Assembly (NCBI RefSeq): GCF_000284255.1
Contig: NC_017075.1
Location: 2,542,001-2,606,000, forward strand
DNA from: Rubrivivax gelatinosus IL144
GTDB lineage: Bacteria; Pseudomonadota; Gammaproteobacteria; Burkholderiales; Burkholderiaceae_C
DNA length: 64,000 nt
Reading direction: 5' to 3'
Under the pieces are notes generated by a model. The model ran no database searches, had not been told where the DNA came from, and saw nothing but the letters and a program-made list of their open reading frames with translations. Below, piece after piece: positions 10,707 through 21,228 of the stretch (position 1 is its first letter; every line of letters starts with the position of its first letter). A program made the translations under genes and the position numbers.

Positions 10707-11607
10707 GCTGGGTCAGCGAGATGAAGACGTCTTCGAGCCCGGTGGCGATCGGCTCGACGGTCCAGCGGTGGCCGGGCGCGGCACCGTCCAGCCAGGCGGC
10801 GAAGTCCTCGCCGGCGCGCGCGCTGACGTGCACCGAACCGCCGAAGGGCACCGCCATCCAGCGTTCGTCGTGCGCCAGCAGCGCCACCGCGTCGGCCAGG
10901 TGTTCGCCGCGCAGCGTCCAGGTGCGCAGCCCTGCGGCGGCCACCACCTCGGCGGCGGTGCCGGCGGCCAGCAGCCGGCCGTAGCTGATGTAGGCCAGCC
11001 GGTGGCAGCGTTCGGCTTCGTCCATGTAGTGCGTCGACACCAGCACCGTCAGGCCTTCGGCGGCGAGGCTGTGGATCTGCTGCCAGAAGTCGCGCCGCGC
11101 CTTGGGGTCGACGCCGGCGGTCGGCTCGTCCAGCAGCAGCAGTTCGGGCTGGTGCAGCATGCAGGCGGCCAGCGCCAGGCGCTGCTTCCAGCCGCCCGAC
11201 AGCGAGCCTGCGAGCTGCGTGCGCCGGCCGGCCAGCCCCAGGCGTTCGAGCGCGCCATCGACCGCCTCGCGCCGCTGCGCCATGCCGTAGACGCGCGCGA
11301 CGAAGTCCAGGTTCTCCTCGATCGACAGGTCTTCGTAGAGGCCGAAGCGCTGCGTCATGTAGCCGACGCGGCGCTTGATGCGGCGCGCGTCGCGGCGCAG
11401 GTCCAGGCCCAGGCACCGGCCTTCGCCGGCGTCGGGCTCGAGCAGACCGCAGAGCATGCGGATCGTCGTCGTCTTGCCGCTGCCGTTGGGGCCGAGGAAG
11501 CCGCAGATCTCGCCGCGCCGCACCTGGATCGAGATCGCGTCGACGACGGTGCGCGTGCCGAAACGTTTGCTCAGGCCGCGTACGTCGATCGCGAGCTCGG
11601 TGTTCAT
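10684..11607 (-). CDS. ABC efflux ATP-binding protein (YbhF-like)
   Basis: A 307-aa ATPase beginning at ATG 11607. Walker A is GPNGSGKTTT (39-48), the signature is the LSGGW variant usual for drug and lipid exporters, and Walker B is LLLLDEPTAGVD. E. coli YbhF is a tandem double ATPase; this is a single domain with a C-terminal extension. The start overlaps the stop of the fusion-protein gene by four bases (ATGA). Confidence 0.9.
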   Translation of the reverse strand: MNTELAIDVRGLSKRFGTRTVVDAISIQVRRGEICGFLGPNGSGKTTTIRMLCGLLEPDAGEGRCLGLDLRRDARRIKRRVGYMTQRFGLYEDLSIEENLDFVARVYGMAQRREAVDGALERLGLAGRRTQLAGSLSGGWKQRLALAACMLHQPELLLLDEPTAGVDPKARRDFWQQIHSLAAEGLTVLVSTHYMDEAERCHRLAYISYGRLLAAGTAAEVVAAAGLRTWTLRGEHLADAVALLAHDERWMAVPFGGSVHVSARAGEDFAAWLDGAAPGHRWTVEPIATGLEDVFISLTQHAQDPLA

Positions 11608-12566
11608 CGTGCGGCGTCCGGCAGCGACACCTGCACCGGCTGCCCGGGCTTGAGCGCCGAGACGCCGTCGGGCCAGGCTTCGGCGCGGAAGACGAGCTTG
11701 CTGCGCGACTCGTTGCTGTAGATGACCGGCGGCGTGTACTCGGCCTCGGGCGAGACGTGGCCGATGCGCGCGGTGAGGCCGGCCGGGCAGCCGTCGCAGG
11801 CCACCGCGACGCTGGCGCCGACCTGGGCGCGCGCCAGCAGCGCCTCGGGCACGAAGAACCGCAGCTTGACGGCGCCCGGCGGCAGCAGCACGACCACCGG
11901 CGAGCCCGCCGGCACCCATTCGCCCGGGCGGTACAGCGTGTCGTAGACCTGGGCGGCGACCGGCGCGTTGCGCGCCTTCTGATCCTCGTGCCAGCGCGCC
12001 AGCGCGGCATCGGCGCCGGCGCCGCGCGCGCTGGCGGCGGCCGCGGCCACCGCGTCGGCACGTGCCGCTTCGTCGGCCAGGCGGCGCTCGGCTTCGAGTT
12101 CGTGCACGCGCGCGGCGTCGGCGTCGCGCGCGGCGACGAGTTCGTCCAGCCGCGCGGCCGAGACGAAGCCTTGTTCGACCAGCGCGCGCTGGCGCTTCAG
12201 CGCCGACTCGCTGGCCACCAGCGCGGCGCGCGCCTGGGCGAGTTGGGCGTCCAGCGCCGCACGCTCCAGCGGGCGCTTGCCCTTGCGCAGGTCATCGGCC
12301 TGCGACTCGGCGGCGGCGCGGCGTTCGTCGGCCGCCTCGCGCGAAAGCGCCTCGGCGTCGGCGTCGAGCGCGAACAGCGGCTGGCCGGCCTGCACCGCGT
12401 CGCCGCGGCGCACGTGCAGCGTGCGCAGCGTGCCGCCGGCCGAGGCGGCGACGTAGACCAGCTCGGCTTCGGCATAACCGGCCAAGGGCGCGTCCGTGCG
12501 CTGGCCGCAGCCGGCCAGGAAGAGCAGGGCGGCGAGCGCCGCGGCGCGTCGGGGCAGGGCGTTCAT
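11604..12566 (-). CDS. HlyD-family membrane fusion lipoprotein (YbhG-like)
   Basis: A 320-aa periplasmic adaptor linking the inner-membrane ABC pump to an outer-membrane channel. The N-terminus carries a lipobox LAGC (lipid Cys C20). A biotinyl-lipoyl half (GGTLRTLHVRRGDAVQAGQPLF) is followed by a long Ala/Arg/Glu coiled coil (about 70-190), and the beta-barrel domain closes the protein. It overlaps the TetR stop by four bases, so translation is coupled along the operon. No outer-membrane channel gene is present. Confidence 0.9.
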   Translation of the reverse strand: MNALPRRAAALAALLFLAGCGQRTDAPLAGYAEAELVYVAASAGGTLRTLHVRRGDAVQAGQPLFALDADAEALSREAADERRAAAESQADDLRKGKRPLERAALDAQLAQARAALVASESALKRQRALVEQGFVSAARLDELVAARDADAARVHELEAERRLADEAARADAVAAAAASARGAGADAALARWHEDQKARNAPVAAQVYDTLYRPGEWVPAGSPVVVLLPPGAVKLRFFVPEALLARAQVGASVAVACDGCPAGLTARIGHVSPEAEYTPPVIYSNESRSKLVFRAEAWPDGVSALKPGQPVQVSLPDAAR

Positions 12567-13213
12567 CGTCGAGGCTCCGGGTCGGGGGCCAGGCCACGCA
12601 GCGCCCAGTCCAGGCGTTCGGCGATGCGTTCGGGGGCCACGGCCAGCGGCGTCAGCCGGGAGACGAAGCCCGGCGGCGCGATCTCGCGCCCGCTCATCAA
12701 GCGCGTCACCAGGACCGGCAGCGCCAGCGAGGCCAGCAGGAACATCAGCTGGTGCAGCGGCTCGGCGCGGCGCAGCCGGCCGGCGTCCTGCGCCTGGGCG
12801 ATCAGGCCCAGCAGCACGGCGGGGTGGCGCTGTTCGATCGTCGCGACGAAACGCCGCACCGCCGGTTCGCCGGCCGCGGCATCGGCCAGCAGCAGGGCGA
12901 GGAAGTCGCGGTGGCGCGCGACCCAGGCGACGAACTCCAGCAGCGCTTCGCGCAGCGCCGGCAGCGGGTCGCCGGGGCGCCGCGCCAGGTCCTGCAACTG
13001 GCCGAACATCGGCGCGTACCAGCGTTCGATCAGCTCGGCGACGAAGGCGTCGCGGGTGCCGAAGTGATGCACGAAGCTGCCGAGGTTGGCGCCGGCCTCG
13101 GCCGCGACGGCACGCACCGTCAAGGCCTTCAGGCCGCGTTCGCGCGCCAGCGCCAGACCGGCCTGCAACAGGCGTTCGCGGGCGCCGGGGTCGGCGGCGG
13201 GGCGGGAGCTCAT
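12563..13213 (-). CDS. TetR-family repressor of the efflux operon (CecR-like)
   Basis: A 216-aa regulator with an N-terminal three-helix DNA-binding domain (LTVRAVAAEAGANLGSFVHHF, about 34-54) and a ligand domain. It is the first gene of the operon, the arrangement of E. coli cecR-ybhGFSR, where CecR represses the pump genes. A dyad overlaps its own -10 element (see 13219-13238), so autorepression is likely. The ATG lies about where the transcript should begin, which points to a leaderless mRNA. Confidence 0.88.
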   Translation of the reverse strand: MSSRPAADPGARERLLQAGLALARERGLKALTVRAVAAEAGANLGSFVHHFGTRDAFVAELIERWYAPMFGQLQDLARRPGDPLPALREALLEFVAWVARHRDFLALLLADAAAGEPAVRRFVATIEQRHPAVLLGLIAQAQDAGRLRRAEPLHQLMFLLASLALPVLVTRLMSGREIAPPGFVSRLTPLAVAPERIAERLDWALRGLAPDPEPRR

Positions 13214-13248
13214 GCGGTGTTTATACGCGTGTACAAACGCGCCCGCAA
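13213..13248 (-). promoter_or_regulatory. Leaderless promoter of the efflux operon
   Basis: On the minus strand, TTGCGG (13243-13248) and TATAAA (13220-13225) are separated by 17 bp. Only six bases lie between the -10 and the ATG at 13213, so initiation at the usual distance falls on or next to the start codon. No Shine-Dalgarno is present, in agreement with a leaderless message. Confidence 0.6.
13219..13238. promoter_or_regulatory. Candidate TetR operator
   Basis: The 20-bp imperfect palindrome GTTTATACGCGTGTACAAAC (16 of 20 positions symmetric) covers the -10 hexamer and most of the spacer of the operon promoter. Position and symmetry are as expected for an autoregulatory TetR-family operator. 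Confidence 0.6.
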
Positions 13249-13260
13249 TCCTGCGTCGCC

Positions 13261-13290
13261 AAATGAAAACGGCGGCCCGCAGGCCGCCGT
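13261..13290 (-). terminator. Intrinsic terminator of ettA
   Basis: A perfect 9-bp stem (ACGGCGGCC / GGCCGCCGT, 13269-13290) with a 4-nt loop is followed on the minus strand by TTTTCATTT. Confidence 0.8.
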
Positions 13291-13314
13291 CCGTTCAGGC
13301 GTCGCCGCCCGGCG

Positions 13315-14979
<1,665 letters not shown>

Positions 14980-15290
14980 GGAGTCCTGTTCGGTTCTTTC
15001 GGTATGGGTTGGAGCGCGGCCGCGTCGCGCGGCCAAACCGCTATTGTCGCCGTTCCGCGGGCCCCGTCCCGCGCCGTTCCCCTGCAGCGCGCGGCCTCGG
15101 CCGCGGCGGCAGTTGTCACGCGTGGGGTTTCATCCTGCAGATTTGATCTGCATCAGATAGAATTTTCGACACCGATGCAGAGCCCAGTCGCTGCATCGAC
15201 GTCGAGCCCGACGCCGCCTCGCGGCCCCTTGATCCGACGCCTGCGACTGGCGCCCCCGAGCGGGCGACAGGCCGACCGAATACCAAATTC
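14980..15290. other. Divergent intergenic region ettA / rhlE (311 bp)
   Basis: No gene is seen. Near ettA there is a 7-bp hairpin (GGCCGCG-TCG-CGCGGCC, 15018-15034) in its 5' leader. In the middle lies a dyad TGCAGAT-TTG-ATCTGCA (15136-15152), directly before a TAGAAT (-10-like, 15158-15163) on the plus strand. The remaining 120 bp to rhlE show no clear element apart from an AT-richer stretch. Confidence 0.6.
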
Positions 15291-16691
15291 ATGAACTTCA
15301 CCGACCTCGGCCTCGCCGAGCCGCTGCTGCGCGCCGTGCGCGATCAGGGCTACGACGTGCCGACCCCGATCCAGGCGCAGGCCATTCCTGCGGTGCTGCA
15401 AGGCGGCGACCTGCTCGCCGGCGCCCAGACCGGCACCGGCAAGACCGCCGGCTTCACGCTGCCGATGCTGCAGCGCCTGTCGGCTTCCAAGCCGGTGCGC
15501 GATTCGCGCGGCCGCATCGCCGTGCGCGCGCTGGTCCTGACGCCGACGCGTGAACTCGCCGCCCAGGTCGAGGAAAGCGTGCGCGCCTATGGCAAGTACC
15601 TGCCGCTCACCAGCATGGTGATGTTCGGCGGCGTCGGCATGCAGCCCCAGATCGACCGCCTGAAGAAGGGCGTCGACATCCTCGTGGCCACGCCCGGCCG
15701 GCTGCTGGACCACCACGGCCAGGGCACGCTGGATCTGTCGAACGTGCAGATCCTGGTGCTCGACGAAGCCGACCGCATGCTCGACATGGGCTTCATCCAC
15801 GACATCAAGAAGGTGCTCGCGGTGCTGCCGCAGAAGAAGCAGAGCCTGCTCTTCTCGGCGACCTTCAGCGACGAGATCAAGGCCCTGGCCGACCGTCTGC
15901 TGAACCAGCCGGCGCTGATCGAGGTCGCGCGGCGCAACGCCACCGCCGACACGATCGCGCAGAAGGTCTACCCGGTCGGCCGCGAGAAGAAGAAGGAACT
16001 GCTGGCGCACCTGATCCGTCAGGGCGACTGGCACCAGGTGCTGGTCTTCACGCGGATGAAGCACGGCGCCAACCGCCTGGCCGAGTACCTGAACGAGCAG
16101 GGCATCACGGCGATGGCGATCCACGGCAACAAGAGCCAGGGCGCACGCACCAAGGCGCTGGCCGAGTTCAAGGCCGGCACGCTGCAGGTGCTGGTGGCGA
16201 CCGACATCGCCGCGCGCGGCATCGACATCGACCAGCTGCCGCACGTCGTCAACTACGAGCTGCCGAACGTGCCCGAGGACTACGTGCACCGCATCGGCCG
16301 CACCGGCCGTGCCGGCGCCAGCGGCGAGGCCGTTTCGCTCGTCTGCCTGGACGAGGAGATCTTCCTGCGCGACATCCAGCGCCTGATCAAGCGCGAGATC
16401 CCGGTCGAGGCGATGCCCGGCTTCGAACCCCCGCCGGGCGAGCGGGCCGAGCCCATCGTGCTCGGCCGCATGACGATCGGCGTCGGCGGCACGCGCCGCA
16501 ATGCCGGCGGCGGCGGCGCGCCGTCGCGCGGCGGGCGCCCGGGTGGCGGCGGCCGACCGCAAGGCCATGCCGGTGGCCAGAGCGGCAACGGCCAGCGGGC
16601 CGGCGGTGGCGCTCGCGGCGGCGCGCCGACGGGCGGCCATGGCCACGGTGGCGGCCGCGCCGCACAAGGGCCGCGCGGCCCGCGCCGCTGA
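15291..16691 (+). CDS. rhlE: DEAD-box ATP-dependent RNA helicase RhlE
   Basis: A 466-aa RNA helicase for ribosome assembly and RNA turnover. All core motifs are visible: Q motif ([11 protein letters not shown]), AQTGTGKT (45-52), [12 protein letters not shown] (about 157-160), SAT and [10 protein letters not shown]. After about residue 395 the protein becomes a Gly/Arg-rich RNA-binding tail, usual for this subgroup. The ATG sits about 130 nt after the -10-like hexamer at 15158, leaving a long 5' UTR that could carry cold-shock-type control (inference). Confidence 0.95.
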   Translation: MNFTDLGLAEPLLRAVRDQGYDVPTPIQAQAIPAVLQGGDLLAGAQTGTGKTAGFTLPMLQRLSASKPVRDSRGRIAVRALVLTPTRELAAQVEESVRAYGKYLPLTSMVMFGGVGMQPQIDRLKKGVDILVATPGRLLDHHGQGTLDLSNVQILVLDEADRMLDMGFIHDIKKVLAVLPQKKQSLLFSATFSDEIKALADRLLNQPALIEVARRNATADTIAQKVYPVGREKKKELLAHLIRQGDWHQVLVFTRMKHGANRLAEYLNEQGITAMAIHGNKSQGARTKALAEFKAGTLQVLVATDIAARGIDIDQLPHVVNYELPNVPEDYVHRIGRTGRAGASGEAVSLVCLDEEIFLRDIQRLIKREIPVEAMPGFEPPPGERAEPIVLGRMTIGVGGTRRNAGGGGAPSRGGRPGGGGRPQGHAGGQSGNGQRAGGGARGGAPTGGHGHGGGRAAQGPRGPRR

Positions 16692-16795
16692 ACGCAGGCT
16701 TGCTGCGGCGAGGTGGGTTTTCGCGCCGTTGATCGGCGCGCTCCCGCCCGCCTGCCGTATCCTCCCGGCCATTCAAAAGGCCTCGGGGGGAGGCG

Positions 16796-19294
16796 ATGAG
16801 CCCACGGGTGCGCGTCGCGCACTGCACGGTCGATTTCGGATCGCACAGCGTCCGGCGTGACGGCGAAGCCGCCAGGCTGGGTTCGCGTGCATTCGACCTG
16901 CTCGCCACCCTGGTGGAAGGCCGCTCGCGCGTGATCTCGCGCGCCGAGCTGATCGAACGCGTCTGGCCCGGCCCGACGGTCGACGACCACGCTCTGTCGG
17001 CCCAGATCGCCGCGCTGCGCAAGCTGCTCGGCCCCGGGGCGATCAGCACCGTGCCCGGGCGCGGTTATCAGCTCGCTTGCGACGTCGAGGAACTGGCCGA
17101 CGAGTCGCAGCGGGTCGCCGGCCCCTACCGCGTGGCCGAGCTGCCGGCCGGCCCGGCCGGCTTCGTCGGCCGCGAAACCGAGCTGCAGGCCTTGTCGGCG
17201 CTGGTCGACGGCAGACGGCTGACCAGCCTCTGCGGCCCCGCCGGGGTCGGCAAGACGGCGCTCGCGCTGCGCCTGGCGCAGGAGCGCCGGCGTGCCGGGC
17301 TGACGGTGGTCTGGGTCGAGATCGGTTGCCACTGCGGCGTCGACGAGATCGCGGCCTCGGTGGCCGACCGGCTGGGCGTGCCGCAGACCCGCCACGTCGG
17401 CCCGCTGCCGGCGGTGCTGGCGGCGCTGCGCCAGCATCCGGCGCTGCTGGTGCTCGATGGCGCCGAAGCCTGCGCCGCGAGCGTCTATTCGATCGTCGAC
17501 CAGTTCGCCGGCGCGCCCGGCCTGCGCATCCTCGTCGGTTCGCAGGTGGCGCTGCACCATCCCCAGGAGCAGGTGCTGGCGCTGGACGGCCTCGCGCTGG
17601 CGGCCCCCGGCACGCCGCGCGAACGGCTGACGCGCTGCGACGCGATGCGGCTGTTCCTGGCCCGAGCCGGGCTCGGCGACGGGCGCGAGCTCGACACGCT
17701 GCAGCTCGAGCTGGCGTTGCGCGTGTGCCGCCAGGTCGGCGGCTCGCCGCTGGCGATCCGCCTGCTCGCCGCGCGCCTGCGCCGCCTCGGCGCCGAAGGC
17801 CTGATGGGGCTGCCCTACCTGAACGACAGCACCCAGCCGGCGCGCCGCCAGACGCTGCTCGCGACGCTGCAATGGAGCTACGGCCGGCTCTCGCCGCTGG
17901 GGCAGCTGCTGCTGCGCCGCCTGGCCTGGTGCGTGCGGGGCTTCTCGTTCGAGCTGGCGCTGGCGATCGGGCGCCAGGAGGTCGCCGAGGAAGCCGTCAC
18001 CGAAGCGCTGGACGCGCTGATCGACTGCGGACTCGTCGGCGTCGAGCCGGGCGAGCCGCTGCGTTTCCGGCTGCCCGAGCCGATCCGCCAGTTCTCGCTG
18101 CTGCAGGAGCCGCAGCCGGCCCAGGCCGCCGCCGGGCATGCGCGTGCGGTGCGGGTGGTCTATGCCGACGCCGACAAGGCCCGGCTGGACTGCAGCGAGC
18201 GCGTCTGGCGGCACCGCTACGAGCCCGACCTGGACAACCTGCTGGCCGCCTTGCGCTGGGCGAGTAGCCACGACGCGGCGCTCGCCTACGCCCTGCTGGG
18301 CGAGACCACGCAGCTGTTCCTGATGACCTACCGGCAGCAGGAGTACCTGGACCTCGTCGCCCGCACCGAGGAGCTGGCGCCGTCGGCGGCGCTGGCGCCG
18401 GCCGAGCGTGCGCGCCACTGCCTCGCGCTGGCCCGCGTGCAGGCCATGACCCGGACCCCGAGCGCGCTGGCCGGCGCCCAGGAGGCCTTGGCGCTCTTCA
18501 GCGCCCTCGGCGACGCGCGTGGTGCTTTCGCCGCCCGGGTGCAGCTGGTCAGCGGCGTCGACGCCGAGCCGCAACGGCTGGCCGCCGCCGAGGCCGCGCT
18601 GCCCGAGCTGATCGCGGCCTGCGGCGAAGGCTTTCCGCCGCTGCTGCGGCGCCAGCGCTACCAGGCCGAGGCGATGGTCTGTTCGTTCCTCGGTCGTCCC
18701 GCCGACGCGCTGCTGGCCTGCCGGGCCAGCGTCGCCGCGGCGCGCGAGGCAGGTTGGGGCTTCTATCTGCGCATCGACCTTTCCAACCTGGCCTACCTGC
18801 ACCTGGAAGTGGGCGACACCGCCGAGGCGATCCGCGTCGGCGAGGAGCTGGTGGCGCTGCACCGCGGGCGCATCGGCCCGCAGGCCTGCTTCGCGCTGGG
18901 CAACCACGCCCATGCGCTGCTGCACGGCGGCCGCCTGGCCGAGGCGCGCCAGGCGCTGCAGCGCTACGCCGATGTCGCACGCGCCAGCGACTGGGCGTCG
19001 TTCGAGGTGCTGAGCGCGCAGTTCGCGCTCTTCGCCGCGCGCGAGGGGCGGCTGCACGCGGCGGCCTTCCTGCTCGGTTATGCCGACCGCTGCGTCGAGC
19101 GCGGCGCACGGCGCTTCGCCGCCTACTCGCGCTCCTACGACGCCGCCGCCGACTGCGTGCGCCTCGGCCTGCCCGCCGCCGTGGCCACGAGCTGCCGCCA
19201 GGCCGGGCTGGCCGCCGACCCGCACCAGGTCGTCGTCGTCACGCTGGACGAGGCCGACTACGCGCCGTTCGTGCTGATGGCGGGCGGCGGCTGA
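16796..19294 (+). CDS. Winged-helix transcriptional regulator fused to a STAND-type ATPase
   Basis: An 832-aa protein. Residues 1-95 form an OmpR/PhoB-type winged helix (LGSRAFDLLATLVEG...VSTVPGRGYQL). Residues 120-400 are an AP-ATPase/NB-ARC-like domain with Walker A GPAGVGKT (147-154) and a weak Walker B (LLVLDGAE). The C-terminal half is helical with TPR-like repeats. Proteins of this build (winged helix plus ATPase) are common but poorly characterised in Burkholderiales; signal and targets are unknown. A GGAGG lies two bases before the ATG. It stands alone between rhlE and a convergent parvulin gene, so no target is suggested by context. Confidence 0.85.
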   Translation: MSPRVRVAHCTVDFGSHSVRRDGEAARLGSRAFDLLATLVEGRSRVISRAELIERVWPGPTVDDHALSAQIAALRKLLGPGAISTVPGRGYQLACDVEELADESQRVAGPYRVAELPAGPAGFVGRETELQALSALVDGRRLTSLCGPAGVGKTALALRLAQERRRAGLTVVWVEIGCHCGVDEIAASVADRLGVPQTRHVGPLPAVLAALRQHPALLVLDGAEACAASVYSIVDQFAGAPGLRILVGSQVALHHPQEQVLALDGLALAAPGTPRERLTRCDAMRLFLARAGLGDGRELDTLQLELALRVCRQVGGSPLAIRLLAARLRRLGAEGLMGLPYLNDSTQPARRQTLLATLQWSYGRLSPLGQLLLRRLAWCVRGFSFELALAIGRQEVAEEAVTEALDALIDCGLVGVEPGEPLRFRLPEPIRQFSLLQEPQPAQAAAGHARAVRVVYADADKARLDCSERVWRHRYEPDLDNLLAALRWASSHDAALAYALLGETTQLFLMTYRQQEYLDLVARTEELAPSAALAPAERARHCLALARVQAMTRTPSALAGAQEALALFSALGDARGAFAARVQLVSGVDAEPQRLAAAEAALPELIAACGEGFPPLLRRQRYQAEAMVCSFLGRPADALLACRASVAAAREAGWGFYLRIDLSNLAYLHLEVGDTAEAIRVGEELVALHRGRIGPQACFALGNHAHALLHGGRLAEARQALQRYADVARASDWASFEVLSAQFALFAAREGRLHAAAFLLGYADRCVERGARRFAAYSRSYDAAADCVRLGLPAAVATSCRQAGLAADPHQVVVVTLDEADYAPFVLMAGGG

Positions 19295-19300
19295 GGCGAG

Positions 19301-19327
19301 CAAACAAAAAGGCCCCTCGCGGGGCCT
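19301..19327 (-). terminator. Intrinsic terminator after the parvulin gene
   Basis: AGGCCCC-GCGA-GGGGCCT on the minus strand is followed by TTTTTGTTTG. On the plus strand the same stem is followed by a weak TCGTTCGTCG, so it mainly serves the minus-strand operon. Confidence 0.85.
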
Positions 19328-19349
19328 CGTTCGTCGTGCGGCAGGGGGC

Positions 19350-20162
19350 TTATTCGCCGCCGAACTTGTAGTCGGTGCGCGCCTTCTTGCGCAGCTCTTC
19401 CTGGTACTGCTGCAGGCTGGCCTGTTCCATGCGCTGCTTGAGCTGGTCCTTGACTTCCTCGAAGGCCGGGAACTGCGCTTCGCGGGTGTCGTCGAGGCGG
19501 ATGATGTGCCAGCCGAACTGGCTCTTCACCGGCGTCTCGGTCATCTCGCCCTTCTTCAGCGCGACCATCGCCTGGCTGAACTCGGGCACGTAGGCGTCGG
19601 GCTTGGCGAAGTCCAGGTCGCCGCCGTTCTCGCCGGAGCCCGGATCCTTGGAGTTCTTCTTGGCCAGTTCCTCGAAGCTGGCGCCGGCCTTGATCTGGGC
19701 GATCAGCGCCTTGGCCTGGTCCTCGGTCTCCACCAGGATGTGGCGGGCGTGGTACTCGGTGCCGGCGGCCGAGGCCTTGATCTTGTCGTACTCGGCCTGG
19801 GCGGTGGCGTCGGCCACCGGGTGCGTCTTGCGGAAGTTGTCGAACAGCTCGCGGATCAGGATGCTCTGGCGGGCGAGCTCCATCTGGGCCTTGTAGTCGG
19901 CGCTGGTGGCCAGGCCCTTCTTCTCGGCTTCCTGGACGAAGATCTCGCGCAGCACGACCTGGTCACGGGCCTGCTGCTGCAGTTCCGGGCTGATCTGCTG
20001 GCCGGCGCGCGCGGCCTGCTGCAGCAGGGTCTCGACGCGGGCCTTGGGCACGGGCTTGCCGTTGACGACGGCGATGTTCTGCGCCTGCGCGGCCAGCGGC
20101 ATCAGCAGCGCGGCAGCAGCGGTGGCGAGCGCCGTGCGCACGGCAAAGGACTTCGAGCTCAT
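19350..20162 (-). CDS. Periplasmic parvulin-type peptidyl-prolyl isomerase
   Basis: A 270-aa exported foldase. The signal peptide (VRTALATAAAALLMPLAAQAQ) is followed by a SurA-like N-domain and one rotamase domain (YHARHILVETEDQA...GGDLDFAKPDAYVPEF...FGWHIIRLDD). ATG 20162 is preferred; a GTG nine bases upstream is possible. It is the last gene of a probable selO-msrB-yciB-bolA-ppi unit, with a 68-bp gap after bolA that could hold a separate promoter. It probably helps outer-membrane protein folding. Confidence 0.93.
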   Translation of the reverse strand: MSSKSFAVRTALATAAAALLMPLAAQAQNIAVVNGKPVPKARVETLLQQAARAGQQISPELQQQARDQVVLREIFVQEAEKKGLATSADYKAQMELARQSILIRELFDNFRKTHPVADATAQAEYDKIKASAAGTEYHARHILVETEDQAKALIAQIKAGASFEELAKKNSKDPGSGENGGDLDFAKPDAYVPEFSQAMVALKKGEMTETPVKSQFGWHIIRLDDTREAQFPAFEEVKDQLKQRMEQASLQQYQEELRKKARTDYKFGGE

Positions 20163-20230
20163 GGATGGCACTTTCGGATGGGACGCGAGCCGCCCGCGGC
20201 GGACGCGACGATGGAGTTGTTCGAGGGGTG

Positions 20231-20494
20231 TCAGTCCTGCCGGGGCGGCTGCGCGTCGATCGCGAGTGCATGCACGCCCCGTTGGCCCAGAGGGCCGAGG
20301 GCATCATACACAAGGCGATGACGGGCCAATGGCGCCAGCCCGGCGAAGCGCGCACTGCGGATGCGCACCTGGAAATGACCGCCTTCGCGGGCGCCGGCAT
20401 GGCCGGCGTGGCGGGCGCTGTCGTCGACGACTTCGAGCTCCACGGGCTCGAGCGCGGCGCGCAGCGCGGCCTCGATCTCGGCGGCGCGGCTCAT
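20231..20494 (-). CDS. BolA-family protein
   Basis: An 87-aa protein with the BolA fold (helical N-term, then HFQVRIRSARFAGLAPLARHRLVYDALG, the class II KH-like core). A conserved His occurs in RHRLVYDAL. Family members bind monothiol glutaredoxin Fe-S clusters or act as morphology regulators. It overlaps the yciB stop by four bases (ATGA). The pairing yciB-bolA-parvulin is common in betaproteobacteria. Confidence 0.9.
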   Translation of the reverse strand: MSRAAEIEAALRAALEPVELEVVDDSARHAGHAGAREGGHFQVRIRSARFAGLAPLARHRLVYDALGPLGQRGVHALAIDAQPPRQD

Positions 20495-21132
20495 CGTCCG
20501 CCCTCGTGCGGCGCGGCCGGTTCCTCGAGGTAGCGGCCGAGGTACAGGCCCTGGGCGATCGTGAAGGCGAACATCAGGCCGATGCCGCCGAAGAGCTTGA
20601 AGTTCACCCAGGCGTCGGTGCTGAAGCTGTAGGCCACCCAGATGTTGAGCAGGCCCATCGCGGCGAAGAACGCGACCCAGGCGAAGTTCAGCCGGTGCCA
20701 GACGCGTTCGGGCAGCACCATCTGCTCGCCCAGCATCAGCTTCAGCAGGTTCTTGCCGGCCAGCAGCGGCGCCAGCCAGAGCGCGGTGCCCATCGTCCAG
20801 TACAGCACGCTGGGCTTCCACTTGATGAAGGTCTCGTTGTGAAACCAGATGGTCAGGCCGCCGAAGACGACGACCAGCACCAGGCTGATCCACAGCATCG
20901 CGTCGATGCGCTTGCCGCGCAGCTTGAGCACCAGCACCTGGGCCAGCGTCGCGAGGATGACGACGAGGGTCGCCAGCAGCACCGGCGCCTCTTTCGGGCC
21001 GACGACGCCGCCGGAGACCAGCGAGCCGAAGTTGGCGGTGGCAAAGTCCGCCGCCCATTCCGGGCGGCCCTCGGCGAGCTTGAAGCAGGCGAAGAAAAGG
21101 ACGATCGGCAGGAAGTCCAGCAACAGCTTCAT
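20491..21132 (-). CDS. yciB: Inner-membrane septation protein YciB (IspZ family)
   Basis: A 213-aa integral membrane protein with five hydrophobic segments and the conserved N-terminus MKLLLDFLPIVLFFACFK. Family knowledge: it affects septation and cell-envelope integrity and interacts with elongation and division proteins. Length is normal apart from a short hydrophilic tail. Confidence 0.93.
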   Translation of the reverse strand: MKLLLDFLPIVLFFACFKLAEGRPEWAADFATANFGSLVSGGVVGPKEAPVLLATLVVILATLAQVLVLKLRGKRIDAMLWISLVLVVVFGGLTIWFHNETFIKWKPSVLYWTMGTALWLAPLLAGKNLLKLMLGEQMVLPERVWHRLNFAWVAFFAAMGLLNIWVAYSFSTDAWVNFKLFGGIGLMFAFTIAQGLYLGRYLEEPAAPHEGGR

Positions 21133-21228
21133 GCAAGGCGGCGGGAACGGTTCATCCCGTGATTGTGCCGGCTGCGCCGCGGCCCGGCGGCGAAGCCGTG
21201 ACGGCGGCGGGCCGATACGGGGCCGGGT

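Noticed and set aside
16796..19294. Antiphage STAND (Avs-type) defence gene
   Set aside because: The N-terminal part is an OmpR-type DNA-binding domain rather than a nuclease or other effector, and there are no defence-island neighbours.
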